Shown here piece after piece: positions 7,436-17,104 of a stretch of 53,099 bases of DNA; the stretch's first letter is position 1, and every line of letters begins with the position of its first letter. This stretch comes from Paenalcaligenes sp035301625 (GTDB taxonomy: Bacteria; Pseudomonadota; Gammaproteobacteria; Burkholderiales; Burkholderiaceae_B), in the NCBI GenBank assembly GCA_035301625.1, contig DATGTW010000122.1, positions 1 to 53,099 on the forward strand. The letters run 5' to 3'. The position numbers and the translations under genes were made by a program. Below the pieces are notes generated by a model. The model saw nothing but the letters and a program-made list of their open reading frames with translations. It was not told the DNA's origin and did not search any database.

Positions 7436-10306
7436 ATGTCATCATTAAAAGAACTTCAGTCCTCTTCCTATCTCTACGGCTCGAATGCCGCGTATGTAGA
7501 AGAGCTATACGAGCTCTATCTACAGGATTCCTCTTTGGTGTCCGATTTTTGGCGCGAGTACTTCGATGGTTTGCAAAACCAGCCTGCCGTGGATGGCAAG
7601 GAGTCTACCCGTGACCAAGCGCACGGACCCATTATTCGCTCATTTGCCGAGCGCGCCAAGGCAAACGGCTTTGTCGGGCATGGAGGAGCCCAGGATCTTT
7701 CGATCGCACCAAAGCAAGTCTCTGTTCAATCCCTCATCGCTGCGTATCGCTCTTTGGGTGTGCGTTTGGCTACCCTAGACCCACTCGAGCGCTCAGAAAG
7801 AAAGCAGCTCCCCGAGCTGGATCCCGCATTTTATGGTTTGACCGAGGCCGACCTCGATCAACTGTATTCGTCGACAAATACTTATTTCGATGATCGCGAT
7901 ACCATGACCCTGCGCGATATGTTGCAGGCGTTGCGCGCGACGTATTGCCAAACCATTGGCTACGAGTACATGCATATTTCAAATCCCGAGGCCAAGCGCT
8001 GGATCCAAGAGCGTATCGAGCCGGTCCAGGGGCAGTTCGAATTTACCAGTGAAGAAAAGCGCAATATCCTTCAGCAGCTGACCGAGGCCGAGGGGCTCGA
8101 GCGTTTTCTGCATACAAAATATGTCGGTCAAAAAAGATTCTCTCTCGAGGGCGGTGACAGTTTCATTGCCTCGATGGATGAGCTTGTCAATCATTCAGGC
8201 AGTAACGGCATTCAAGAGATCGTTGTGGGGATGGCCCACCGTGGTCGTCTGAATATGCTAGTGAATATCATGGGCAAGATGCCCGCTGATTTGTTTGCCG
8301 AATTCGAGGGCAAGCACCCCGATGATCTGACTGATGGTGATGTTAAATATCACAATGGTTTCTCCAGTGACCTATCTACCCGTGGGGGTCCCATTCATTT
8401 GTCATTGGCCTTTAATCCCTCGCATTTGGAAATTGTAAATCCAGTGGTCGAGGGCAGTACCCGCGCTCGCCAAGATCGCCGCGAGGACGCCAAGGGGCAA
8501 CAGGTGCTTCCCGTATTAGTTCACGGTGATGCTGCTTTTGCTGGCCAAGGGGTGGTTCAAGAGACACTTAACTTTGCTCAGACACGTGGCTATGGCACGG
8601 GGGGCACAGTCCACATTGTCATTAACAACCAAATTGGTTTTACGACCTCTGATCCTCGTGATTCGCGCTCGACGCTGTATTGCACCGATGTGGTCAAAAT
8701 GATCGAGGCACCTGTATTTCATGTTAACGGTGATGACCCCGAGGCCGTGGCCTTTGTTACTCGCCTGGCATTAGATTATCGTCAGCGATTTAGCCATGAT
8801 GTGGTGATCGATATTGTGTGTTATCGCAAATTGGGTCATAACGAGCAAGACACCCCTTCGCTGACACAGCCCTTGATGTACAAGAAAATCGCAGATCACC
8901 CCGGTACGCGTAAACTCTATGCTGACCGACTGGTAGCGCAGGGCGTACTCAGCGAAAACGAGCCCGAGGAAATGGTCAAGGCTTACCGTCGTCTGATGGA
9001 GGATGGTCGCCGCACTGTAGAGCCCGTGTTAACGGACTACAAAAACAAATACGCCACTGACTGGACGCCGTTCCTGGGGGCCAAATGGACCGATCATGCA
9101 GATACCGCAGTTCCAATGGCCGAGCTGCAACGCATCGGCGAGCGTATCACTACAGTCCCTCAGGATTTCAAGGTCCACAACCTGGTCAACAGGTTGTTAG
9201 AAAGCCGTCGTGCCATGGCTCGTGGTGAGGCCGATGTTGATTGGGGTATGGCCGAGCACTTGGCTTTTGGTACGCTTGTTTCTAATGGTTATGCCGTACG
9301 TATCACCGGGCAGGATTCGGGGCGCGGTACATTTGCCCACCGCCATTCGGTCTTGCACGATCAAACACGTGAGCGCTGGGATGATGGTACTTATATTCCA
9401 TTGCAGCACGTGTCTGATAATCAAGCCTCATTCACAGTGATTGATTCGGTACTCTCCGAAGAGGCTGTAGTGGCATTCGAGTATGGCTACTCTACCGCCG
9501 AGCCCAATGTACTCACCATCTGGGAGGCTCAGTTCGGTGACTTTGCCAATGGTGCCCAGGTTGTTATTGACCAGTTCATCTCTTCTGGTGAGGCCAAATG
9601 GGGCCGTCACTGTGGCCTTACCCTGATGTTGCCCCATGGTTACGAGGGGCAGGGTCCCGAGCACTCTTCTGCGCGCATTGAGCGTTTCTTGCAGCTGTGT
9701 GCTGATAATAATATGCAAGTGGTACAGCCTACTTCTGCAGCACAGATTTTCCATGTGCTCAGGCGCCAAATGATCCGTCCTTTCCGCAAGCCTTTGGTGC
9801 TCATGACACCCAAGTCCTTGCTGCGTAATCGGGCGGCCAACTCTTCTCTAGAGGCTTTGGCTTCTGGCGAATTTCTCCCCGTTATCGGTGAGGTCAATCA
9901 AGACATCAAACCTGACAATGTCACGCGTGTGATGATTTGCTCAGGCAAGGTCTACTACGACTTGGTCAAACAACGCGAAGAGCGTGAGCGCGATGATGTG
10001 GCCATCATTCGTATCGAGCAGCTCTATCCCTTTGGACACAAAGAGTTCAAGGCCGAGATGGAACGCTACGCCCACGTCAAAGAATTCGTCTGGGTACAAG
10101 ACGAACCTCAAAACCAAGGCCCATGGTTCTATGTGCAGCATCATATCTTTGAGCACATGCACGAGGGACAGCGCCTAAGTTATGCAGGTCGTCAACCTTC
10201 TGCCTCACCCGCGGTAGGCTATTTGGCCAAACATAACGAGCAACAAAAAGCTTTACTCGAGCAGGCCTTCGCGCCTCGTTTGCGTGGTTTTGCTTTAGTG
10301 AAGTAA
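7436..10306 (+). CDS. sucA: 2-oxoglutarate dehydrogenase E1 component
   Basis: Thiamine-diphosphate enzyme that decarboxylates 2-oxoglutarate and hands the succinyl group to the lipoyl arm of SucB. The 956 residues match the family. The N-terminus carries the typical E2-binding region (SSYLYGSNAAYVEELYELY). GMAHRGRLNMLVN and the cofactor region GDAAFAGQGVVQETLN...NNQIGFTTSDP are clear. The ribosome-binding site AGGTGA (7421-7426) lies nine bases before the ATG inside the structured leader. It is first in the sucA-sucB-lpd operon, with 53 bases to sucB. Also called odhA. Confidence 0.97.
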   Translation: MSSLKELQSSSYLYGSNAAYVEELYELYLQDSSLVSDFWREYFDGLQNQPAVDGKESTRDQAHGPIIRSFAERAKANGFVGHGGAQDLSIAPKQVSVQSLIAAYRSLGVRLATLDPLERSERKQLPELDPAFYGLTEADLDQLYSSTNTYFDDRDTMTLRDMLQALRATYCQTIGYEYMHISNPEAKRWIQERIEPVQGQFEFTSEEKRNILQQLTEAEGLERFLHTKYVGQKRFSLEGGDSFIASMDELVNHSGSNGIQEIVVGMAHRGRLNMLVNIMGKMPADLFAEFEGKHPDDLTDGDVKYHNGFSSDLSTRGGPIHLSLAFNPSHLEIVNPVVEGSTRARQDRREDAKGQQVLPVLVHGDAAFAGQGVVQETLNFAQTRGYGTGGTVHIVINNQIGFTTSDPRDSRSTLYCTDVVKMIEAPVFHVNGDDPEAVAFVTRLALDYRQRFSHDVVIDIVCYRKLGHNEQDTPSLTQPLMYKKIADHPGTRKLYADRLVAQGVLSENEPEEMVKAYRRLMEDGRRTVEPVLTDYKNKYATDWTPFLGAKWTDHADTAVPMAELQRIGERITTVPQDFKVHNLVNRLLESRRAMARGEADVDWGMAEHLAFGTLVSNGYAVRITGQDSGRGTFAHRHSVLHDQTRERWDDGTYIPLQHVSDNQASFTVIDSVLSEEAVVAFEYGYSTAEPNVLTIWEAQFGDFANGAQVVIDQFISSGEAKWGRHCGLTLMLPHGYEGQGPEHSSARIERFLQLCADNNMQVVQPTSAAQIFHVLRRQMIRPFRKPLVLMTPKSLLRNRAANSSLEALASGEFLPVIGEVNQDIKPDNVTRVMICSGKVYYDLVKQREERERDDVAIIRIEQLYPFGHKEFKAEMERYAHVKEFVWVQDEPQNQGPWFYVQHHIFEHMHEGQRLSYAGRQPSASPAVGYLAKHNEQQKALLEQAFAPRLRGFALVK

Positions 10307-10359
10307 ATCGACCCGATTACAGTATTAATTCTCTACCTATCTAAAGAAACGGAATAATT

Positions 10360-11589
10360 ATGGCGATCAAAGAAGTTTTAGTTCCCGAGCTTTCTGAGTC
10401 AGTGGCAGAAGCAACTCTCTTGGAATGGAAAAAACAGCCTGGCGAGGCAGTAGAGGCAGATGAAATCCTCATTGAGGTTGAAACCGACAAGGTAGTCCTC
10501 GAGGTACCTGCCCCTGCGTCCGGGGTATTGAGCGAGATCATCAAGGGCGACGGCAGCACCGTACTCGCTGGCGAGGTCCTTGCCCGTATTGATACCGAGG
10601 CCCAACCCACAGCTGCTGCCGCCGACGAGGGCGCAGCACAGGCCGCATCTGCCGAGTCTGAGTCAGCTCCCGAGGCCGAGAGCGCCCAAGCGGCACCTCA
10701 GGCCGAAGGGGTGGTTGCCGCCTCACCCGCTGCCAACAAGATTCTCACTGAAAAAGGGGTTGATGTGGCCGATGTACCCGGCTCTGGTCGTGATGGTCGT
10801 GTGACCAAGGCCGATGCCATGGCTGCTCAACCCGGTAGTGCCAAGCCAGCCGCAACACCTGCCGCGCCGACTGGGGTTTCCTTGGATGGCCGTCCCGAAC
10901 AACGTGTTCCCATGAGCCGTCTGCGCGCCCGCATTGCCGAACGCTTGTTGCAGTCTCAGCAAGAAAATGCCATTTTGACCACCTTTAACGAGGTCAACAT
11001 GCAGGCTGTGATGGATCTGCGCAAAGCCTATCGCGATGATTTTGAAAAAGAGCATGGCGTACGTTTGGGCTTTATGTCCTTTTTCGTCAAAGCAGCAGTC
11101 CATGCACTCAAAAAATACCCCATAGTCAATGCTTCCGTTGATGGCAACGACATTGTGTATCACGGTTATTTTGACATCGGGATTGCCGTCAGCAGTCCAC
11201 GCGGTTTAGTGGTGCCCATCCTGCGCAATGTAGATCAACTTTCAATTGCTGAGATCGAAGCCCAAATCGCCGATTTTGGCGCCCGTGCCCAAGAGGGCAA
11301 GCTCACACTCGAAGAGCTCAGCGGCGGTACATTTTCTATCTCTAATGGGGGTGTATTTGGTTCGCTGATCTCTACTCCCATTATTAACCCACCACAATCA
11401 GCCATTCTCGGGATCCATGCCACCAAAGAGCGTCCGGTTGTTGAAAACGGCGAGGTTGTTATTCGCCCCATGAACTACCTGGCATTGTCCTATGACCACC
11501 GTATTATTGACGGTCGCGAGGCAGTGCTTGCTTTGGTCGCAATGAAAGATGCATTAGAAGATCCACAGCGTCTATTGCTTGACGTTTAA
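10360..11589 (+). CDS. sucB: Dihydrolipoyllysine-residue succinyltransferase (E2 of 2-oxoglutarate dehydrogenase)
   Basis: Core of the 2-oxoglutarate dehydrogenase complex; moves the succinyl group to CoA. Domains in order: a lipoyl domain at residues 1-75 with the lipoylated Lys44 in EVETDKVVLEV; an Ala/Glu/Pro-rich linker (about 80-120); a peripheral subunit-binding domain (about 123-158, PAANKILTEKGVDVADV); a second linker; and the catalytic domain to residue 409, ending with SYDHRIIDGREAV, where His380 and Asp384 are the active-site pair. It lies between sucA and lpd in one operon. Also called odhB. Confidence 0.97.
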   Translation: MAIKEVLVPELSESVAEATLLEWKKQPGEAVEADEILIEVETDKVVLEVPAPASGVLSEIIKGDGSTVLAGEVLARIDTEAQPTAAAADEGAAQAASAESESAPEAESAQAAPQAEGVVAASPAANKILTEKGVDVADVPGSGRDGRVTKADAMAAQPGSAKPAATPAAPTGVSLDGRPEQRVPMSRLRARIAERLLQSQQENAILTTFNEVNMQAVMDLRKAYRDDFEKEHGVRLGFMSFFVKAAVHALKKYPIVNASVDGNDIVYHGYFDIGIAVSSPRGLVVPILRNVDQLSIAEIEAQIADFGARAQEGKLTLEELSGGTFSISNGGVFGSLISTPIINPPQSAILGIHATKERPVVENGEVVIRPMNYLALSYDHRIIDGREAVLALVAMKDALEDPQRLLLDV

Positions 11590-11616
11590 TTTCTCACCAG
11601 ATGCTAGGAAAAGATT

Positions 11617-13044
11617 ATGGCAAAACAATTTGATGTGGTAGTTATCGGCGCCGGGCCGGGTGGCTATATTGCGGCCATACGGGCAGCACAGCTGGGTTTT
11701 TCTGTGGCTTGTGTAGATGACTGGACCAATGCCGAGGGCAAACCAGCCCCCGGCGGCACATGTACCAATATTGGGTGCATCCCTTCCAAGGCATTGCTAC
11801 AGTCCAGCGAACACTACGAACAGGCTAAAGAGCAATTTAGTGATCACGGGATTGAGGTCAAGGGGCTCAAGCTCGATATCGATACCTTTCTGGGGCGCAA
11901 AGACACTGTTGTTGATCAAAACAACCAGGGTCTGCTTTATTTGTTTAGAAAAAATAAGGTCAATTACTTCAATGGCAAGGCCGCTTTCAAGTCCAAGGTA
12001 GATAACGGCTGGGCAGTGACAGTTTCGGGGAATGACAGCGAAGAGCTGATTGCCAAACATGTCATTATCGCCACCGGTTCTAACCCGCGTGCATTGCCTG
12101 GTGTTGAGTTTGACGAGGAAACAATCTTGTCAAATGATGGTGCCCTAAGCCTGCCCAAGGTACCTAAAAAGCTGGGTGTTGTCGGGGCCGGGGTCATAGG
12201 TCTCGAGCTAGGCAGTGTGTGGCGTCGTTTAGGTGCCGAGGTCAGTATTCTCGAGGGGATGCCTGACTTTTTAGCTGCTGTAGATCGTGATTCAGCCAAA
12301 GAGGCGTACAAGTTATTAACCAAGCAAGGTTTGGACATCTCACTGGGTGCCAAGGTCGACTCCGTTGAAAAGACCAAATCCGGGGTGACCGTCAAATACA
12401 CCGATGCAGATGATAAAGAGCAAACCCTCAAGGTTGATAAACTCATCGTTGCGATTGGCCGTGTGCCTAATACCGAAGGTTTAGGCGCGGACACCGTGGG
12501 CTTGAAATTAGATGAGCGTGGTTTTATCACTGTTGATGAAGATTGCAAGACCAATCTGCCTAATGTTTGGGCAGTTGGTGATGTTGTGCGCGGTCCTATG
12601 CTGGCGCACAAGGCCGAGGATGAAGGCATTGCAGTTGCCGAACGGATTGCTGGCCAACAGCCGCATGTCAATTTCAATACCATTCCATGGGTAATTTACA
12701 CCAATCCTGAGATTGCTTGGGTCGGTCAAACCGAAGAAGAGCTCAAAAAGGCAGGTCGCGAGTATCGCAGTGGGTCTTTCCCCTTTATGGCCAACGGGCG
12801 CGCCCGTTCGCTAGGCCAGCTGGATGGCTTTATCAAGGTTTTGGCCGATGCCAAAACGGATGAGGTTTTGGGCGTACATATGGTGGGGCCACAGGTTTCC
12901 GAGCTCATCGCCGAGGCCGTAGCGATTATGGAGTTCAAGGGGGCTGCAGAAGACATTGCACGTATTTGTCATGCTCACCCAACCCTATCCGAATCGCTGC
13001 GTGAAGCTGCTTTGGCTGTAGACAAGCGAACATTGAACTTCTAA
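11617..13044 (+). CDS. lpdA: Dihydrolipoyl dehydrogenase (E3)
   Basis: FAD enzyme that reoxidises the dihydrolipoyl arm of SucB with NAD+. The 475 residues contain the FAD-binding motif GAGPGGYIAA (11-20) and the redox disulfide GGTCTNIGCIPSK (Cys49, Cys54). An NAD-binding motif follows (GVVGAGVIGLELGSVW), then the FAD-contacting AVGDVVRGPMLAHKAEDEG, and the C-terminal His454/Glu459 pair in HAHPTLSES that acts as the base. It begins 27 bases after sucB, with an AGGAAAA ribosome-binding site, and is the last enzyme gene of the operon. Confidence 0.96.
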   Translation: MAKQFDVVVIGAGPGGYIAAIRAAQLGFSVACVDDWTNAEGKPAPGGTCTNIGCIPSKALLQSSEHYEQAKEQFSDHGIEVKGLKLDIDTFLGRKDTVVDQNNQGLLYLFRKNKVNYFNGKAAFKSKVDNGWAVTVSGNDSEELIAKHVIIATGSNPRALPGVEFDEETILSNDGALSLPKVPKKLGVVGAGVIGLELGSVWRRLGAEVSILEGMPDFLAAVDRDSAKEAYKLLTKQGLDISLGAKVDSVEKTKSGVTVKYTDADDKEQTLKVDKLIVAIGRVPNTEGLGADTVGLKLDERGFITVDEDCKTNLPNVWAVGDVVRGPMLAHKAEDEGIAVAERIAGQQPHVNFNTIPWVIYTNPEIAWVGQTEEELKKAGREYRSGSFPFMANGRARSLGQLDGFIKVLADAKTDEVLGVHMVGPQVSELIAEAVAIMEFKGAAEDIARICHAHPTLSESLREAALAVDKRTLNF

Positions 13045-13101
13045 GTTCAAATCCCTTTGCGGTCTTTTGGGGCCGCAATTGGGCTGGTTCGATATTTTCG
13101 C

Positions 13102-13136
13102 AATCGCAGCGTACACCGCTGCGATTTGCGTTTTGT
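13102..13136 (+). terminator. Terminator-like hairpin after lpdA
   Basis: AATCGCAGCG (13102-13111) pairs perfectly with CGCTGCGATT (13117-13126) around a five-base loop. A short GCGTTTTG tract follows. The T-run is weak, so some read-through into zapE is likely. Confidence 0.6.
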
Positions 13137-13164
13137 TAGGCCCATTTTTGTTTAGTGTAATTCC

Positions 13165-14256
13165 ATGACCATCACCGAGAGTTATCACCAAGCGCTTCAA
13201 GCCAAAGGCTACGAGGCTGACGCAGCGCAGGAAAATGCAGTTGCTTCTTTGCAGCGTTTGGCAGATGAAATTCAAAACTATGATGCTGCCAGGCAATCCT
13301 TGGTCAAACGCTGGTTTTCCAAACCTGAACCACCTCGTGGGATATATCTATGGGGGGGTGTCGGCCGCGGAAAAAGTTTTTTGATGGACTTGTTTTATGA
13401 AAATATAGCCATTGAGAAAAAAACGCGTCTACATTTTCACGAGTTTATGAGAGGCGTGCACCAAGCGCTTAAAGAATTAAAAAGTCAATCTGATCCACTG
13501 GATGCAGTGGCTAAAGATTTATCTGAGCGCTATCACCTGATTTGCTTTGATGAGTTTCATGTCTCGGATATTGCAGATGCCATGATTTTGTACAACCTCT
13601 TGCAGGCATTATTTCGCCATGAGGTTTGCTTTATCATGACCTCTAACTATGCGCCAGATACTTTGTATCCCGATGGTTTGCACCGCGAGCGACTCTTGCC
13701 TGCCATTGATTTAATCAAAGAGCGTATGGAGGTTATTAATGTTGACGCCGGCGTGGATTACCGAGTCAAAACCCAAGCGCTTGAACAGGTGTATTACCAC
13801 CCACATGATTCTCAGGTAGAGGATCGCTTACAGCGTTTGTTTAACCACTTATGTGGGGGGCACACATTAGGTAATCAACTCGAGGTTGAAAACCGCGTCT
13901 TGGAAAGCAAAGGGCGGGGCAACGATGTGGTGTGGTTCGATTTCGCAACATTGTGTGAAACCGCCCGTTCCCAAAATGATTATTTGGATTTAGCCCAACG
14001 TTTTAAATACGTAATTCTCAGTGAGGTTCCTCGGATGGAGGCACGCAATGCATCTGCAGCCCGCCGTTTCACTTGGTTAGTGGATGTGTTTTATGATCAT
14101 AATGTGCGGCTGATTATATCGGCCGAGGCAGGGCCTGATGAGTTATATACTCAGGGGCCTTTTGCTAATGAATTCAGTCGTACGGCATCACGCCTGCATG
14201 AAATGCAAACGCGCGCCTACTTGCATGCGCAGCAGCGGGCAGCAGCCACTTTTTAA
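13165..14256 (+). CDS. zapE: Cell division ATPase ZapE (AFG1-like)
   Basis: P-loop ATPase of the AFG1/ZapE family; in E. coli ZapE acts on the FtsZ ring during constriction under stress. The 363-residue product has a clear Walker A, GGVGRGKS (64-71), followed by LMDLFY, and a Walker B-like ICFDEFHVSD. The sensor region VIMTSNYAPDTLYP is represented here by FIMTSNYAPDTLYPDGLHRER, with the family's usual arrangement. It lies downstream of lpdA on the same strand, 120 bases away and past a terminator-like hairpin. The start ATG has only a weak ribosome-binding site. Confidence 0.9.
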   Translation: MTITESYHQALQAKGYEADAAQENAVASLQRLADEIQNYDAARQSLVKRWFSKPEPPRGIYLWGGVGRGKSFLMDLFYENIAIEKKTRLHFHEFMRGVHQALKELKSQSDPLDAVAKDLSERYHLICFDEFHVSDIADAMILYNLLQALFRHEVCFIMTSNYAPDTLYPDGLHRERLLPAIDLIKERMEVINVDAGVDYRVKTQALEQVYYHPHDSQVEDRLQRLFNHLCGGHTLGNQLEVENRVLESKGRGNDVVWFDFATLCETARSQNDYLDLAQRFKYVILSEVPRMEARNASAARRFTWLVDVFYDHNVRLIISAEAGPDELYTQGPFANEFSRTASRLHEMQTRAYLHAQQRAAATF

Positions 14257-14323
14257 GAATTCAATTCTCATCTATCCTTGATATATTCATCTTTAATAAG
14301 CAGCCACAGAGCATAAGCAGATT

Positions 14324-15634
14324 ATGAAAAGAGTTTTAACTGGTATCACTCCCACTGGTATTCCCCATTTAGGTAATTATGCCGGTGCCATCCGCCCTGC
14401 TATAGAGGCGAGTCAGACGCCTGGGGTAGATGCTTTCTATTTCCTGGCCGACTATCACGCTTTAGTTAAATGTGAGGATGCTAGTCGCGTGGCGCGTTCG
14501 CGACTACAGGTCGCCGCGACTTGGTTGGCTGCTGGCCTGGATATCGATCGTGTGACCTTTTATCGGCAGTCCGATATTATCGAGATTCCCGAGTTATGTT
14601 GGTTGTTGACTTGTTTGACACCCAAGGGGTTGATGAATCGTGCCCATGCCTACAAGGCTTCGGTAGATGACAACCTGGCTAAAAATAATGAGCCCGACGA
14701 GGGCGTCAATATGGGCTTGTTTTCTTATCCCATATTGATGGCTGCTGATATCCTCATTTTCAAGGCAAATAGCGTTCCTGTCGGCCGCGATCAGATACAA
14801 CATATAGAAATGGCGCGCGATATCGCTCAGCGATTTAACCATATGTACGGGCAGGGCCAGCAACTCTTTGTGCTGCCACATGAACATATCGCCGAGCACG
14901 TAGCAACTTTACCTGGGTTGGATGGGCGCAAAATGTCCAAAAGCTACGACAATACTATTCCTCTTTTCGAAGGTAGCGAGCGTGATCTAAAAAACACCAT
15001 CCAACGGGTGGTGACTGATTCGCGGGGACCAGGTGAACCCAAGGATCCTGATAGCGCGCACCTGTATGCTATTTTTAAAGCATTTGCTGCGCCGCAACAA
15101 AGTCAGGAGTTCGCCCAAGAATTGCGTGCTGGACTCGGTTGGGGGGCTGCCAAAGAGCGCCTTTTTGAACTGGTTAATGAGCAGATTGCTCCGATGCGTG
15201 AGCGTTATCATGAGCTCATCGCCCAGCCACAAATCATCGAGGATATATTGCAGGCAGGTGCTGAGAAAGCGCGTCAAATCACCCGCCCATTTATGGAAGA
15301 GCTGCGACAGGCTGTCGGATTGCGTCCTGCAACATTAAGTCATGCCGTGTCCGACGAGAAAAAAACTGCTTCTAAAAAGGAACCCCGCTGGGTGAGCTTT
15401 AAAGAGGATGAGGACTTTTTCATTCGTTTATTAGACCCCGCTGGTGAAACGGTGTTCTTATCACACCCATTTGCTGCACCTAATGAAATGGGGCAGGTCA
15501 TGCGTGCTTTGCAAAAAGGCCAATTTGAATTACAAGTTGTAGAGAATCAAATTATTCTTTGCGCAGACGAAAAAGAAATTGCGGCTTTGACTCAAGAACA
15601 AGGGGAGTTAGTACGCCAGTATTGTTTGACTTAA
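14324..15634 (+). CDS. trpS: Tryptophanyl-tRNA synthetase
   Basis: Class I aminoacyl-tRNA synthetase that charges tRNA-Trp. The HIGH-type motif is PHLGN (14-18) and the KMSKS loop is intact (203-207, GRKMSKSYDN). The product is 436 residues, about 100 longer than the compact E. coli or Bacillus enzyme. The extra part is at the C-terminus, after about residue 335, and includes a Lys-rich linker (EKKTASKKEPR) and a small folded-looking tail. As far as I recall, such extensions occur in other betaproteobacterial TrpS proteins. It stands alone between zapE and the patatin operon. Confidence 0.94.
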   Translation: MKRVLTGITPTGIPHLGNYAGAIRPAIEASQTPGVDAFYFLADYHALVKCEDASRVARSRLQVAATWLAAGLDIDRVTFYRQSDIIEIPELCWLLTCLTPKGLMNRAHAYKASVDDNLAKNNEPDEGVNMGLFSYPILMAADILIFKANSVPVGRDQIQHIEMARDIAQRFNHMYGQGQQLFVLPHEHIAEHVATLPGLDGRKMSKSYDNTIPLFEGSERDLKNTIQRVVTDSRGPGEPKDPDSAHLYAIFKAFAAPQQSQEFAQELRAGLGWGAAKERLFELVNEQIAPMRERYHELIAQPQIIEDILQAGAEKARQITRPFMEELRQAVGLRPATLSHAVSDEKKTASKKEPRWVSFKEDEDFFIRLLDPAGETVFLSHPFAAPNEMGQVMRALQKGQFELQVVENQIILCADEKEIAALTQEQGELVRQYCLT

Positions 15635-15868
15635 AAAATATAATCTTATTTTTTGTAAAATTTATAGAGCATAATAGTTGCGGTAAATAGCTACCAACTC
15701 TTTGCAATAAAATCTGATACATAAAAGTAATCAGCACAAAGCTTATAACTGGTATTTCAATCGGTTATAAGCTTTTCTTTTTAACAATTAAGAAAAATTA
15801 ATAATTTGATTTATAGTTCCATGTTAGATTGAGAGGATACGTACAAGTGGAAATGTTAGTGTTTCTAT
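15635..15868. other. AT-rich spacer after trpS with several hairpins
   Basis: No coding frame is seen. An A/T hairpin (AAAAAATA 15633-15640 with TATTTTTT 15647-15654) overlaps the trpS stop. A second small hairpin pairs GGTA (15682-15685) with TACC (15692-15695). The strong terminator at 15738-15781 follows. The segment is either a structured trpS 3' end or a separate small RNA. Confidence 0.5.
15738..15781 (+). terminator. Strong intrinsic terminator downstream of trpS
   Basis: AAAGCTTATAAC (15738-15749) pairs perfectly with GTTATAAGCTTT (15764-15775) around a 14-base loop, followed by a T-rich tract. It lies about 100 bases after the trpS stop. Confidence 0.8.
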
Positions 15869-15940
15869 ATGATACAAAAGTGCCAAAACGAAGCACCATC
15901 GGTGCAGCAACGCACACTCAAATTTGCACAAGGATATTGC

Positions 15941-17104
15941 ATGCGTAAAGATCTACCCTTTGAATGTGTAGCTATGGTTTTGCAAGGAGGGGGGGCACTA
16001 GGTTCCTATCAAGCAGGCGTTTATGAAGCACTTGCTCAGGTGGATTTACACCCAGATTGGGTGTCAGGTATTTCTATTGGCTCTATAAATTCCGCGCTTA
16101 TTGCGGGTAATGCCCCAGAGAATCGAGTGCAAGCCTTGCGATCATTTTGGGAGCTCATCACTAAACGCTCTGAATATCGCATGAACTGGCTGAGCGCCTT
16201 TCAAGCGATTCCTCAGGCCAATATGGACTTTATCCATACTTGGTTGAATCAAATCTCTGCAAATGAGGCTTTGTTTACTGGGGCTCCAGGCTTTTTTACC
16301 CCGCGTTCTGTTCCGCCCTTTATGGGCTTACCCGGCACTGAGCACGCGCTTAGTTTTTATGATACGTCCTTATTGCGCAGCACGCTCGAACGCTTGGTTG
16401 ATTTTGATCGTATCAACAGCGGACAGATGCGTTTTAGTGTCGGTGCGGTGCAGGTCTCTAGCGGTAATTTTGTTTATTTTGATAATACGACCCATACCAT
16501 CGATGCACGCCATGTTATGGCCAGTGGGGCTCTGCCCCCAGGGTTTCCCGCTGTAGAGATAGACGGTGAGTATTATTGGGATGGGGGCGTGGTTTCCAAT
16601 ACGCCGCTGCGTTGGGTATTAGATAGTAGCCCCGCCCAAGATACATTGGCTTTTCAGGTGGATTTATGGAGTGCTTCGGGGGATTACCCTACAGACCTAA
16701 TTAGCCAAGAAATACGTCTAAAGGACATTCGTTTTTCCAGTCGAACGCGTTATGGAACGGATCAGTTCCGTAATAAACAAGGTCTGCGTCGTGCTTTGTA
16801 TCATGTCCTCCAAGAACTGCCAGATGAGGTCCGCAACTCGCAAAGCCCTGATATGCAACGCCTGTTGGAGGCTGCTAATGACAAGTCCTACAACATCGTG
16901 CAATTGATTTATCGTGCCAAAAACTACGAGGGCGATAGCAAGGACTATGAATTTTCCCGCAGTACGATGGAAGAGCATTGGGCTGCAGGCTACAACGATG
17001 CCAAAGAGGCGCTGGCGCATCAGCAAATCTTTGAGCTATCTAAACAACCTGATGGAGTGAGCACTTTTGATTTGCACACTTTGAATCCGGAGAGTAAAGA
17101 ATGA
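15941..17104 (+). CDS. Patatin-like phospholipase family protein (DUF3734-type)
   Basis: Serine hydrolase of the patatin family, with a Ser-Asp catalytic dyad. Numbered from the ATG at 15941, the oxyanion loop is GGGALGSYQAG (16-26), the nucleophile elbow is GISIGS with Ser45, and the catalytic Asp214 is in DGG. The C-terminal region after about 290 matches the extension (DUF3734) seen in related bacterial proteins. The frame stays open to an ATG at 15869, but the ATG at 15941 has AAGGA six bases upstream and gives a 387-residue product starting close to the patatin core. Its stop overlaps the start of adc (ATGA), so the two are translationally coupled. Its neighbours make polyester or ketone-body metabolism a plausible setting; the substrate is unknown. 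Confidence 0.88.
   Translation: MRKDLPFECVAMVLQGGGALGSYQAGVYEALAQVDLHPDWVSGISIGSINSALIAGNAPENRVQALRSFWELITKRSEYRMNWLSAFQAIPQANMDFIHTWLNQISANEALFTGAPGFFTPRSVPPFMGLPGTEHALSFYDTSLLRSTLERLVDFDRINSGQMRFSVGAVQVSSGNFVYFDNTTHTIDARHVMASGALPPGFPAVEIDGEYYWDGGVVSNTPLRWVLDSSPAQDTLAFQVDLWSASGDYPTDLISQEIRLKDIRFSSRTRYGTDQFRNKQGLRRALYHVLQELPDEVRNSQSPDMQRLLEAANDKSYNIVQLIYRAKNYEGDSKDYEFSRSTMEEHWAAGYNDAKEALAHQQIFELSKQPDGVSTFDLHTLNPESKE

Noticed and set aside
11964..12683. Open frame of 239 codons on the minus strand inside lpdA
   Set aside because: It lies fully within a well-supported gene, its translation is Ser/Thr/Pro-rich with no recognisable motif, and it has no ribosome-binding site. It is a shadow of codon bias.
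15869..15940. Upstream ATG as start of the patatin gene
   Set aside because: No ribosome-binding site precedes it, while the ATG at 15941 has AAGGA at six bases. The extra 24 residues are not family-like.
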